From Streptomyces sp. NBC_00306 (GTDB taxonomy: Bacteria; Actinomycetota; Actinomycetes; Streptomycetales; Streptomycetaceae), in contig NZ_CP108032.1 of NCBI RefSeq assembly GCF_036169555.1, forward strand, positions 4,712,001-4,776,000: a stretch of DNA of 64,000 nt. The letters are read 5' to 3'. Made by a program: the position numbers and the translations under genes. Numbering within the stretch: the first letter of the stretch is position 1; each line of letters starts with the position of its first letter. Positions 36,912 through 45,656 of the stretch are shown here, one piece after another. The notes under the pieces were generated by a model that was not told where the DNA came from, searched no databases, and saw only the letters and a program-made list of their open reading frames with translations.

Positions 36912-38278
36912 GACGCCTGCTTCAGGGCGTCGGCGTACGGCAGCGTCCGCGCCCCGGGGTGGCCGGCGATGTACACCGACGCCGCCGACGGGGTGACGAA
37001 GGGCAGCAGCCGGGGGCCGTCCGCCACCCAGACCGCCTTGTCCGCGAACCAGAGAGTGCCGGTCGTCGCGTCGGGGACGTACGCGGCCCGGACCGCGCCG
37101 GTGTCCGCGGCGATGTGGCGCAGCAGTTGGTCGGGGGTGGCGAAGGACCGCGTGGTGCCGCTCCTGAGCCACACCTCGCTGCGTGCGGGCGCGGCTGTCG
37201 TGGCGAGTGCCTGCGCGTACCGGGTGCCCAGTGCCCGCTTGACGTACCGGTCGTCGACGAAGGCGTCCACGTCCACATCACCGACCAGCCTGGCCGACTT
37301 CAGTACCGGAACGTCCTTCTTCAGGGCCGCGACCAGGGCGGGCTTGATGGTCGGGTCGAACGTCGCGATGCCGTTCGCACCGTTGTAGAGGTAGACGACC
37401 TCGGGCGGCAGACCGGTGGCCTTCGCGACCGATTCGGCCGCCGCGACGGGCTGCTCGCGCAGATACTCGGTGGCCTTGTCCTGCGCGCGCAGGAAGTCCT
37501 CCAGCACGGAGGGCCGCTTCTTCGCGAACTCCTCGCGCGCGGTGACCCCGTGGAAGGTCGGCAGATTCAGTTCGGCGCCGTCGTAGAGGGCCTTCGCCCG
37601 GCCCTGGAAGGCGAGCAGCCCCGGCCAGGCCACGAACTGCGAGAGTGCGTCCGCGCTGCCTGCCTGAAGAGCCGACGCGCCCACCGCGGGCTGCTGGTTG
37701 AGCTTGTGGATGTCCTTCTCCGCGTCGATGTCCGCCCGCTGGAGCGCCCGGACGAGCGTGCCGTCGGCCGCGGACCCCACCGAGGTGGACACCTTCTTGC
37801 CGCGCAGGTCCGCGAGCGACGACAGCCGTGAACCGGGCTCCGTGACGATGGTGTTGAGGCCGCCGCGCAGGTTGTAGCCGGTGACGGAGACGAGCCGGGT
37901 CGGCCGGTTGAGCTGTTTGCCGCGGGCCGCGTTGATCAGCAGCGGGAAGTCGCCCATCGAGCCGATGTCGATCTTCCCCGCGGTCATCTGGGCGGTGATC
38001 GGCGCGCCGGTGGCGTAGTCCTGCCACTTCACCTTGTAGGTGATGCCGTCCCGGGCGCCGCGCGCCTTCAGCTCCTGCTCGAAGTAGCCCAGCGAGCGCA
38101 GCAGGGTGCCGGCGGTGACGGTGTTGATGGTCTTGGACTGGTAGCCGACGGTCACGGTGACCGTTCCGGAGTCGCCGGCGTTCGCGTCGCCGCCGCACCC
38201 GGTGGCGAACGGGACGACGAGGGCGGCGGCGAGGGCGGCGGGAAGTGCGGTGCGTGGCAGAAGTGCTGTGCGTGTCAT
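36908..38278 (-). CDS. ABC importer substrate-binding lipoprotein (SsuA/TauA/NMT1-like)
   Basis: 456 residues. A lipoprotein signal ends in a Cys near residue 28 (ATGCGG). The mature part is a type-II periplasmic-binding fold: VTVGYQSKTINTVTAGTLLRSLGYFEQEL, KIDIGSMGDFPLLINAARG, and DLRGKKVSTSVGSAADGTLVRALQRA. The GSMGDFP motif is typical of sulfonate/taurine/nitrate binders. It is about 130 residues longer than E. coli SsuA at the C-terminus. Substrate unproven; sulfonate or another small anion is the family expectation. Confidence 0.88.
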   Translation of the reverse strand: MTRTALLPRTALPAALAAALVVPFATGCGGDANAGDSGTVTVTVGYQSKTINTVTAGTLLRSLGYFEQELKARGARDGITYKVKWQDYATGAPITAQMTAGKIDIGSMGDFPLLINAARGKQLNRPTRLVSVTGYNLRGGLNTIVTEPGSRLSSLADLRGKKVSTSVGSAADGTLVRALQRADIDAEKDIHKLNQQPAVGASALQAGSADALSQFVAWPGLLAFQGRAKALYDGAELNLPTFHGVTAREEFAKKRPSVLEDFLRAQDKATEYLREQPVAAAESVAKATGLPPEVVYLYNGANGIATFDPTIKPALVAALKKDVPVLKSARLVGDVDVDAFVDDRYVKRALGTRYAQALATTAAPARSEVWLRSGTTRSFATPDQLLRHIAADTGAVRAAYVPDATTGTLWFADKAVWVADGPRLLPFVTPSAASVYIAGHPGARTLPYADALKQAS

Positions 38279-38307
38279 GGGAGTTCGGACCTCTCGACCG
38301 TGCCGGC

Positions 38308-38535
38308 TCACCGGAGCAGATAGGGCATGTTGACCGTGACCGCGTCGGTGGGGCAGCGGGCCGCGCACGGGCCGCAGTACCAGCACTCGTCCACGTGCAT
38401 GAAGGCCTTGCCGCTGTCCGGGTTGATGGCGAGGGAGTCGAGCGGGCACATGTCGACGCAGAGCGTGCAGCCGTCGATGCACTTGGACTCGTCGATGGTC
38501 ACGGGCACGTCGGCGCGCTGGGGTGCCAGAGGCAT
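38308..38535 (-). CDS. 2x[4Fe-4S] ferredoxin (AprB-like)
   Basis: 75 residues. First cluster motif CIDGCTLCVDMCP (Cys19, 23, 26, 30; a C-x3-C-x2-C-x3-C spacing), second CWYCGPCAARCP. The C-x3-C start of motif 1 departs from the usual C-x2-C and recalls APS-reductase beta-type ferredoxins. ATG 38535 has GGAGA upstream. It lies 29 nt before the binding-protein gene and is the likely electron partner of the HEAT-fused flavoprotein. Confidence 0.9.
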   Translation of the reverse strand: MPLAPQRADVPVTIDESKCIDGCTLCVDMCPLDSLAINPDSGKAFMHVDECWYCGPCAARCPTDAVTVNMPYLLR

Positions 38536-38576
38536 GGCTGTCTCCAGGAAACGGGTACGGAGGGTGGGAGTACGGG

Positions 38577-39347
38577 TCAGAGGGCGCGGTGGAGCAGCCC
38601 GCTCATGGCGATGCGGTCGCCGCGGAAGCGGATGAACTCCAGGTCCACGGGCCGGCCGTCGGCGAGATGGGTGAGCCGCTCCAGCATCAGCACGGCGGAG
38701 CCGCGCGGCGCTTCGAGCACGGCGGCGGAGTGCGCGTCGGCGTTGACGGCCTCCAGGGTGATCTCGGCGGTGCCGAGCGGCTGTCCGGCCAGGGATTCGA
38801 GGAGCCGGAACACATCGGTGTGCTCCAGGTCGCAGCCGAGCAGCCCGGTCCCGAGGTCCATCGGGACGTAGGTGAGGTCGAGCGAGAGGGGCAGGCCGTT
38901 CAGCCGGCGCAGCCGCTCGATGCAGAGGACGTCGCTGTGTTCACCGAGTCCGAGCCGCCGCGCCACGGGTGCGGGCGCGGTGACGGGGCCGACCGTACGG
39001 ACTTCGTTGGTGACGTCGCCGTGTTCGTGCAGGGTCTCGGCGAGACCCTGCAACCGGTCCAGGCCGTGCGAGTACTTCTCGGACACCACGACGGTGCCGA
39101 CGCCCGGCTGCCGTTCGATCAGTCCTTCTGTGCGCAGCAGGTCGAGTGCCTGCCGGACGGTGTTGCGCGATACGCGGTACTCCTCGCCGATCGCCCCCTC
39201 CAGCGGCAGGGCGCCGCCGGGGAAGCCGCCCGTGCGCACCTGGTGGCGCAACAGGTCGGCGAGCTGCCGTGCCCGGTCCGCGCGCAGCAGCCGCCGTCGT
39301 GCGGCGGCGACCGGCACGGCGTGGTCACGGATGCGTTCGGCTGGCAT
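38577..39347 (-). CDS. GntR/HutC-family regulator with UTRA ligand domain
   Basis: 256 residues. Winged helix at about 25-95 (RADRARQLADLLRHQVRTG, EEYRVSRNTVRQALDLLRTEGLIERQPGVGT) followed by a UTRA effector domain (DVLCIERLRRLNGLPLSLDLTYVP ... LMLERLTHLADGRPVDLEFIRFRGDRI). First gene of the ferredoxin/ABC/flavoprotein cluster, 41 nt before the ferredoxin, so it is probably the local, ligand-responsive repressor. A minus-strand TATCGT 8 nt before the ATG suggests a nearly leaderless start. Confidence 0.9.
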   Translation of the reverse strand: MPAERIRDHAVPVAAARRRLLRADRARQLADLLRHQVRTGGFPGGALPLEGAIGEEYRVSRNTVRQALDLLRTEGLIERQPGVGTVVVSEKYSHGLDRLQGLAETLHEHGDVTNEVRTVGPVTAPAPVARRLGLGEHSDVLCIERLRRLNGLPLSLDLTYVPMDLGTGLLGCDLEHTDVFRLLESLAGQPLGTAEITLEAVNADAHSAAVLEAPRGSAVLMLERLTHLADGRPVDLEFIRFRGDRIAMSGLLHRAL

Positions 39348-39380
39348 GCGGTGGACGATACCGACGGAGTGTCGACGGTG

Positions 39381-39398
39381 GTGTTGCCAGAGTGTTGC
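39381..39398. promoter_or_regulatory. GTGTTGC direct repeats upstream of the gntR-type gene
   Basis: GTGTTGC at 39381-39387 and 39392-39398 (11-bp period) lies about 35-50 bp upstream of the regulator start; candidate activator or autoregulator site. Confidence 0.3.
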
Positions 39399-39543
39399 GC
39401 CATGCCCGTGACCGGGAGCACCGCGTTGACCTGCTGCTTTGTCCGGCCTCGGAGAAGATCTGCCACCGGGCGGCGCGCGGCGGGGCGGGGATGTGCCACC
39501 CCCGCCCCGCCGCTTCAGCCGGTGCCCCGCACCCTCTCCGGCC

Positions 39544-39629
39544 GGGTCGTGCCCGCCGGTGTCGGCCGGTGGCCCGTGCCCCGCTCGGGTCGTGCCCGCC
39601 GGTGTCGGCCGGTGCCCCGCGCCCCGCTC
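39544..39629. repeat. Two tandem copies of a 43-bp GC-rich unit
   Basis: Units at 39544-39586 and 39587-39629 differ at two positions; a truncated third copy follows. They fill most of the 300-bp gap between the gntR-type gene and fumarylacetoacetase, which shows no gene. Confidence 0.7.
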
Positions 39630-39647
39630 AGGTCGTGCCCCGCCCGG

Positions 39648-40874
39648 TCAGGCCGAGGGGACGATCCGGCCGGACACCTCGCCGAGACCCACGCGTACGC
39701 CGTCCGGGCCCGGAGCCCAGGCGGTCATCGTCACCACGTCGCCGTCCTCCAGGAAGGTCCGCTTGCCCTCGGGGAGTTCGAGCGCGTCCCGGCCGTTCCA
39801 GGTCAGCTCCAGCAGCGAACCGCGCTGGCCGACCTCCGGGCCGCTGACCGTGCCGGAGCCGTAGAGGTCACCGGTGCGCAGGGAGGCGCCGTTGACCGTC
39901 ATGTGCGCCAACTGCTGCGCGGCCGTCCAGTACATCGTGGCGAACGGCGGCTCCGCGATCACATGTCCGTTGACCGCCACGCTGATACGCAGGTCGAAGC
40001 CGCCCTTCTCGTCCTCGGCGGAGTCGTCGAGGTAGGGCAGCAGCTCGCGGTCGCGGGCCGGCGGATCGGTCCGCGCGGCGTCCAGGGCCTCCAGCGGTGT
40101 CACCCAGGCGGAGACGGAGGTGGCGAAGGACTTGCCGAGGAACGGGCCGAGCGGCACGTACTCCCAGGCCTGGATGTCCCTGGCAGACCAGTCGTTGAGC
40201 AGCGACAGACCGAAGACGTGGTCGCCGAAGTCGCCGAGGGCCACCGGCGTACCCATCGGGGAGGGGGTGCCGACGACGAAGCCGACCTCCGCCTCGATGT
40301 CGAGCTTCACGGACGGCCCGAAGACGGGAGCGGCGTCGGCCGGTGCCTTGCGCTGGCCCGAGGGGCGTACGACATCGGTACCGGAGACCACGACGGTGCC
40401 CGAGCGGCCGTGGTAACCGATCGGGAGGTGCTTCCAGTTGGGGGTGAGCGCGTCCCCGTCCGGCCGGAAGATCCGGCCCACGTTGGTCGCGTGGTGCTCG
40501 CTCGCGTAGAAGTCGACGTAGTCGGCGACCTCGTAGGGAAGATGCAGCGTGACCGCGTCCAGCGGGTGCAGCAGCGGCTCCATGTCCGCACGGTGCCCCG
40601 GCACGGTCACCCAGGCGGTGATCGCGCGCCGTACGTCGCGCCAGGCGGTACGGCCCGCCGCGAGCAGGGGGTTGAGGGTCGGCCTGGCCAGCAGGGCCGC
40701 GTAGGGCGAGCCGAGGGTGTGGGCCGCCGCACCGGCATCGAGCACATGGTCCCCGATGCGTACGCCGACCCGGCGGTGACCGGGGTCGTCCGCCGTGCTG
40801 AAGACGCCGTACGGGAGGTTGTGCGGGCCGAAGGGATCGCCCTCGGCCAGATCGAGCGGGCTCTGCTCGGACAT
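39648..40874 (-). CDS. fahA: Fumarylacetoacetase
   Basis: 408 residues. Hydrolyses fumarylacetoacetate to fumarate and acetoacetate, the last step of tyrosine/homogentisate breakdown. Active-site segment DFYASEHHATNVGRIFRP has the Ca-binding Asp121 and catalytic His128; the metal ligands lie in KLDIEAEVGFVVG, and LLNDWSARDIQAWEYVPLGPFLGKSF is canonical. Full length. It lies 38 bp after the CocE-type hydrolase on the same strand. No other homogentisate-pathway gene is in the window. Confidence 0.96.
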   Translation of the reverse strand: MSEQSPLDLAEGDPFGPHNLPYGVFSTADDPGHRRVGVRIGDHVLDAGAAAHTLGSPYAALLARPTLNPLLAAGRTAWRDVRRAITAWVTVPGHRADMEPLLHPLDAVTLHLPYEVADYVDFYASEHHATNVGRIFRPDGDALTPNWKHLPIGYHGRSGTVVVSGTDVVRPSGQRKAPADAAPVFGPSVKLDIEAEVGFVVGTPSPMGTPVALGDFGDHVFGLSLLNDWSARDIQAWEYVPLGPFLGKSFATSVSAWVTPLEALDAARTDPPARDRELLPYLDDSAEDEKGGFDLRISVAVNGHVIAEPPFATMYWTAAQQLAHMTVNGASLRTGDLYGSGTVSGPEVGQRGSLLELTWNGRDALELPEGKRTFLEDGDVVTMTAWAPGPDGVRVGLGEVSGRIVPSA

Positions 40875-40912
40875 CGGTGCCTGCCTCGCTTTCCACGGGT
40901 GTGGGTGACACG

Positions 40913-42853
40913 TTACGTGGACGCGTACCCGCCCCGGCAGGCCGTTCGGCCGGCCTCACGCGGAAGACGTTTCTCCCAGGTCCGGTGGAAGACGATCTCC
41001 GCCCCGTCGCGGCACACCACCTCGTCCTCGACGAGGAAGCCGGCCGCGTCGCAGCTGATGTCGCAGCGGCTCTCGACCGTCACGTCCCAGGCCCGGTCGG
41101 GCCGGTGGAGCCGGGCCGTCCACTCGGCGCGGACACGGGCGGAGTGCGGGTCGTGCTCCAGGATCGTGCACGTCTCCCGCGCCTCCTCGGTGAGTTCGAG
41201 GCCGTCCGGGTGGATGCGCCGGCCGCCCGGCCGGGGGTCGGTCTCCACGCGCCACTCGCCCCGGGCGACGTCCCGCACCACCAGGCGCTCCGGACGTTCC
41301 TCGTCGAGTGTGGCGGGGGAGCTGACGCCGAGCGGCTCGTACGGGTCGGGCTCCCCGAAGGTGATCCGGTCACCCGTCGTGGGGAGCGCTTCGCGCACCG
41401 GGAGTTCGAGGAAGGAGCCCTCGGGGTCGAGGGTGAAGCCCGCCGAGTCGCCCGCGGGCCAGATCCACGGCCAGTACGCGGAGGAGACGGCGAGCCGGAC
41501 GCGGTGCCCGGGCGGGAAGGAGTGGCCGGCCGTGCCGAGTTCGAACGTCACGTCCTCGGCCCGGCCCGGCGACCACGCGTCCTGTCGGCCGGCGCGGTGG
41601 GCGGTGAGGTCGACGCCGCCCCGGGCGACGAGTGTGGACGAGCCGTCGGGCGCGATGTCGCACAGCCGGGCGACCGCCTGGCCGTGCGGGCCGTCCGGGC
41701 GCAGCCGCAGAACGACCCGGGCCCGGCCCAGGATCTCGACCGGCTCGTCCGTGACGGGGAAGTCGAAGCAGGCGGAGTGCGCGTCCTCCGCGCGCTGGTC
41801 GGGCGGTGGATCGGCGTCGTTCCCGGTGGGGACGGGCCGGCCCGCGTCCAGCCCGGTGTGCTGGGGCGAGTCGACGACGAGGGGTGCGCCGCCGAGCGCG
41901 TACGCGACGGTGCGGACGTGCGGTGACGGCAGGCTCGGTTCGGCGACCCAGTGACCCGAGGGGTGGGGGAGGTGCGGCGTGCTGATCCAGGCGCGGAGCA
42001 GCGGGTCTTCGGCGGGTGCCTCGCCGCCCGCGTCCTTCAGATGGCGGTCCCACCAGGCGAGGGTCTCGCCGAGGAAGCCGATCGCGGGCCCCGGGTGGTC
42101 GGCGTGGTCCGGATAGCGGTGCGGCCAGGGGCCGATCAGTGCGCGGACGCGATCGGGCGGCAGCCGCGTCGCCAGCCGCAGGACGGCGTCGCGGTAGGGG
42201 TCGTACAGCCCGCCCACGGCCAGGACGGCCGCGGTGATGCCCGCCGTGATGTCCTGGGCCTCGCCGGCGTCCTGCCGCGGCCGGTCCGTCTCGCCGGGCC
42301 GGGGCGCGAGCCAGGCGTGGGCGGGCGGCTCGACGGCCTCCAGGCGCCTGCGCCACATGCCGCGCCACTCCTCGCCGGCGAAGAGCGGATCGGGCGGGCG
42401 GCAGAGGGCGGACATCAGTGCCGCGGACCGGCTGAGCAGGCCCTCGGCGAGCACCGAACCGCCCGGGTGGTACGCACCGTTGTCGTCCGGATCGTCGGTG
42501 GCGCACACCGCCACGACGGCCTTCAGCGGTTCCGGGGCGAGGGCCGCCACACGCAGGGCCAGGGTGCCGCCGGGGCCGATCCCGAACATGCCGGCCCGGC
42601 CCGTGCACCACGGCTGCGCGGCCAGCCACCCGACCACCTCGGCGCCGTCCGCCACCGCGCCGGGATCGCCCTCGGGGCCGGGCAGACCCTCGCTGTTGCC
42701 GTGTCCGCGCACCTCCACACGGACGGACGCGTAGCCGTGGGCGGCGTACCAAGGGTGACGCTGCGCGTCACGCGCGGCGGTCGTATCGGTCAGCCTTTCC
42801 GGCGAATACTCGAGCAGGACCGGGACAGGCGCATCGGTGTACGGCCGCCACAT
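40913..42853 (-). CDS. CocE/NonD-family hydrolase (X-Pro dipeptidyl-peptidase S15 fold), 5' end disturbed
   Basis: 646 residues from ATG 42853. Alpha/beta-hydrolase with C-terminal jelly-roll domain (XPDR_C; PGRAEDVTFELGTAGHSFPPGHRVRLAVSSAYWPW). The usual CocE nucleophile motif GxSxxG is here replaced by FGIGPGGTLAL, with Gly at the Ser position, so ordinary serine hydrolase activity is doubtful. In the same frame upstream, VRIPLTDGTRLYAR continues the conserved family N-terminus but has no start codon before a TGA. A start with an SD-like GAGG exists at 42939 in another frame. A 1-nt frameshift is likely. Taken together with the missing Ser, this may be a decaying gene. Confidence 0.75.
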   Translation of the reverse strand: MWRPYTDAPVPVLLEYSPERLTDTTAARDAQRHPWYAAHGYASVRVEVRGHGNSEGLPGPEGDPGAVADGAEVVGWLAAQPWCTGRAGMFGIGPGGTLALRVAALAPEPLKAVVAVCATDDPDDNGAYHPGGSVLAEGLLSRSAALMSALCRPPDPLFAGEEWRGMWRRRLEAVEPPAHAWLAPRPGETDRPRQDAGEAQDITAGITAAVLAVGGLYDPYRDAVLRLATRLPPDRVRALIGPWPHRYPDHADHPGPAIGFLGETLAWWDRHLKDAGGEAPAEDPLLRAWISTPHLPHPSGHWVAEPSLPSPHVRTVAYALGGAPLVVDSPQHTGLDAGRPVPTGNDADPPPDQRAEDAHSACFDFPVTDEPVEILGRARVVLRLRPDGPHGQAVARLCDIAPDGSSTLVARGGVDLTAHRAGRQDAWSPGRAEDVTFELGTAGHSFPPGHRVRLAVSSAYWPWIWPAGDSAGFTLDPEGSFLELPVREALPTTGDRITFGEPDPYEPLGVSSPATLDEERPERLVVRDVARGEWRVETDPRPGGRRIHPDGLELTEEARETCTILEHDPHSARVRAEWTARLHRPDRAWDVTVESRCDISCDAAGFLVEDEVVCRDGAEIVFHRTWEKRLPREAGRTACRGGYAST

Positions 42854-43158
42854 CCGTGCGTACAGCCGAGTTCCGTCGGTCAGCGGAATCCGGACGTCCT
42901 CGTGGCTGGTTCATACGGGGCATGCTGGTGCTGGTCCATGGCGGAGACCTCGGTGCACGGGGTGCGCCGGTCACGTCGGAACCGGTCGCAGAACCCGGCG
43001 AAAGGGCTCACCCCTGGGCGTACGTGCTGATCACGAACATACCGGCGGCAGCGGGAAGCCGCCCATGGTGATCGAAAGGCGACCGGATACGCTGACTTGA
43101 GTGAATCGAGCGACACATCGACAATCCGTGTGATCGTCAGCAGACAGGAGACCCCCTC

Positions 43159-44169
43159 GTGAGCGTCGTCGGGCCGTTCGGGCTGAGCGTGCGGGACCAG
43201 GCTCTTGAGGCCGATGTCCAGACCGGACTGTCGGCCGTGGAGGCGGGTCTGCTCGATGCCACCAAGAGCGAGGTGCCCTTCATCACGGAGGCCGCGCAGC
43301 ATCTCGTCCGGGCCGGAGGCAAGCGGTTCCGGCCACTTCTGGTGATGCTGGCCGCCCAGTTCGGCGACCCCCACGCGCCCGGTGTGGTGCCCTCCGCCGT
43401 GGTCGTGGAGCTCACGCATCTCGCGACGCTCTACCACGACGACGTGATGGACGAGGCGGACGTACGGCGCGGTGTGGACAGCGCGAACGCCCGCTGGGGC
43501 AACTCGGTCGCCGTCCTGACCGGCGACTTCCTCTTCGCCCGGGCCAGCCACATACTGGCCGACCTGGGTCCGGAGGCCGTACGCATCCAGGCCGAGGCCT
43601 TCGAGCGACTGGTCACCGGCCAGATCCTGGAGACGGCGGGCCCGCGCGACGGCCGTGACCCCGTGGAGCACTACCTCGACGTCATCGGCGGCAAGACGGG
43701 CTCCCTGATCGCCGTCTCGGGCCGCTTCGGCGCGATGATGTCGGGTGCCGACGAGGGTGTCGTGGACATCCTGACCCAGTACGGCGAGCGGCTCGGCGTG
43801 GCGTTCCAGCTGGCCGACGACGTCCTCGACATCGCCAGCGACTCGCACGAGTCCGGCAAGACGCCGGGCACGGACCTGCGGGAGGGCATCCCGACGCTTC
43901 CCGTGCTGCATCTGCGCGCGCGGGCCGAGGCCCAGGGGCTCCCCGAGGACCTGGAGCTGGTCGCGCTGCTGGAGAGCGACCTCTCGGACGACGAGCTGCA
44001 CGCCGACGCGCTGCGCCGGCTGCGTGTGCACCCCGCGCTGGAGCAGGCGCGGCGCGACACCGTGCGCTACGCGGAGGAGGCGCGGGCGATGCTCGCGCCG
44101 TTGCCCGAATGCGATGCGAAGGCGGCGCTCGTGGAGCTCTGCGACCTGGTCGTGCACCGAGCGGGCTGA
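43159..44169 (+). CDS. All-trans polyprenyl diphosphate synthase (menaquinone side chain)
   Basis: 336 residues of the E-prenyltransferase family. The first aspartate-rich motif DDVMDEAD is at 94-101 and the second, DDVLD, at 220-224; GGKRFRPLLV and GKTGSLI are also intact. It condenses IPP onto an allylic diphosphate to make a long chain, most likely the C40-C45 chain of menaquinone given mqn, menG and the chain reductase elsewhere in the window (inference). GTG 43159 has AGGAG 8 nt upstream. Confidence 0.93.
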   Translation: MSVVGPFGLSVRDQALEADVQTGLSAVEAGLLDATKSEVPFITEAAQHLVRAGGKRFRPLLVMLAAQFGDPHAPGVVPSAVVVELTHLATLYHDDVMDEADVRRGVDSANARWGNSVAVLTGDFLFARASHILADLGPEAVRIQAEAFERLVTGQILETAGPRDGRDPVEHYLDVIGGKTGSLIAVSGRFGAMMSGADEGVVDILTQYGERLGVAFQLADDVLDIASDSHESGKTPGTDLREGIPTLPVLHLRARAEAQGLPEDLELVALLESDLSDDELHADALRRLRVHPALEQARRDTVRYAEEARAMLAPLPECDAKAALVELCDLVVHRAG

Positions 44170-44338
44170 CGCACCCCGCCAGATCCCTCCCCACCTGCAC
44201 AGACGCCCGAGCGGGCGGCGCTTCGACGCGCCCGCGGGCGATACCCGTACCTCGACGGGGAACCGGTAGACACCCGCGTGCACCGGCGGACGGGTGCCTG
44301 CGCCGCCTCCTCGCGGGTGTGACCGGCATCACAGAATT

Positions 44339-44354
44339 GGATTGGGTCCAATCC
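44339..44354. promoter_or_regulatory. 16-bp palindrome upstream of the CHRD gene
   Basis: GGATTGG and CCAATCC (2-nt spacer) lie 72-87 bp upstream of the CHRD start; candidate operator. Confidence 0.4.
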
Positions 44355-44425
44355 GAGATCCGCTCCGTACGCCAGTGCAGAAGCTGACGCACAGGGCGTT
44401 GGCATCGGTACGGGGAGACTTGCTG

Positions 44426-45445
44426 ATGAAGCGCACCAAGACCGTCCTTGTCGGTACCACCGCCGTCGCCGCCGCCGCGGGCGTCGCCCTCGCCGTCCTG
44501 CCGGCCTTCGCGGCCGACGGCGACGGCTCCTCCGCCCACCGCTCCGCCGGGCAGGGCGGCAGCGGTTCGGACCTGGCCGTCCAGAGCGGTTCGGGCGGCT
44601 CGGGCAGGGGGAGCGCCTCGCTCTTCGTGGCGAGCCTCAACGGCGCCAACGAGGTTCCGGTGCAGGGAGGGCCCGCCGTCGGTGACCGCGACGGCGCGGC
44701 GCTCCAGTTCGTCGAGGTCCGGAGGGACAAAGTGTCGGTCGCGGTGAAGTTCCGCGGCACCGACAAGCCGACCGCCCTCCACATCCACCAGGGTGCGAAG
44801 GGCACGAACGGAGGCATCAAGATCGACTTCACCGGGCTGATCGGCACGGGCCGGACCGGGGCCGCCGGCTGGACGGGAGCCGTCACCGGCAGCGTCAAGG
44901 TCAAGGACAAGGCCGTGCTCGACGCGTTCAGGACGGACCCGAACGGCTTCTACGCCAATCTGCACACCGCGGCGTTCCCCGGCGGCGCCGTCCGGGGCCA
45001 GTTCCACAAGGTGACCGGGTCCTTCCCGTTCGACCGCGCCCTCGGCAACGTCCAGGCGTCCGTCGTCAAGGGCCGGCAGATCTACGAGTGCAAGAAGTCC
45101 GCCGACGGCACGCTCTCCTTCCAGCAGCGCGATGTCCGGGCCGTGCTGGGCGGGAACATCGCCCACTCCTTCATCGCTCCCAACTCCGGTACTCCGCAGT
45201 GGATCGCTCCCGACCGCAGCGCCGTCACCGGTGCACTGATCAGCAGGACGCCGAACGGCGAAGCGAACATCCCCGAGCTGGACCTCAAGGCGAGTCGGTC
45301 CGGCAAGAAGCGGGGGCTGTTCGCCCACACCCAGGAGATCTTCCGGCTGAACACGGTGGGCGGCGTCGCCCCGGCCGGCAGCTGCGACCAGGGTGCGATC
45401 GTCGGCGTCCCGTACGGCGCGGACTACGTCTTCGTCCAGAAGTAA
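44426..45445 (+). CDS. Secreted CHRD-domain protein
   Basis: 339 residues. Signal peptide (MKRTKTVLVGTTAVAAAAGVALAVLPAFAA), a Gly/Ser-rich linker, then a CHRD domain (about 70-200; LNGANEVPVQGGPAVGDRDGAALQF, ALHIHQGAKGTNGGI, ANLHTAAFPGGAVRGQ). The remaining 140 residues (YECKKSADGTLSFQQRDVRA ... TPQWIAPDRSAVTG) resemble the DUF3455 family. No enzyme motif; probably extracellular or wall-associated. ATG 44426 has GGGGAG 9 nt upstream. Confidence 0.8.
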   Translation: MKRTKTVLVGTTAVAAAAGVALAVLPAFAADGDGSSAHRSAGQGGSGSDLAVQSGSGGSGRGSASLFVASLNGANEVPVQGGPAVGDRDGAALQFVEVRRDKVSVAVKFRGTDKPTALHIHQGAKGTNGGIKIDFTGLIGTGRTGAAGWTGAVTGSVKVKDKAVLDAFRTDPNGFYANLHTAAFPGGAVRGQFHKVTGSFPFDRALGNVQASVVKGRQIYECKKSADGTLSFQQRDVRAVLGGNIAHSFIAPNSGTPQWIAPDRSAVTGALISRTPNGEANIPELDLKASRSGKKRGLFAHTQEIFRLNTVGGVAPAGSCDQGAIVGVPYGADYVFVQK

Positions 45446-45604
45446 CAGGACCCGGACCGGCACAGCGGACAAGAACTTCCGCACAGCTCTTGCGTCAAGG
45501 GCTCGGCGCTTCCCCTACTGGATGGGGGAGGCGTCGCGCCTCTGCGTCATCCCAGAGCAGTACGACAAGTTGCTCCCGGGGTCTGACGCCTGAGTGCGGC
45601 CGAT

Positions 45605-45636
45605 TTGGTCAGATTGGTAGTACCAGGCCTGACCAA
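45605..45636. promoter_or_regulatory. Nested palindromes upstream of the LolA-like gene
   Basis: TTGGTCA (45605-45611) pairs with TGACCAA (45630-45636), and the centre contains TGGTA-G-TACCA (45615-45625). They sit 21-52 bp before the start codon; operator or leader hairpin. Confidence 0.4.
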
Positions 45637-45656
45637 CCACGGAGGTAGGGCACACC

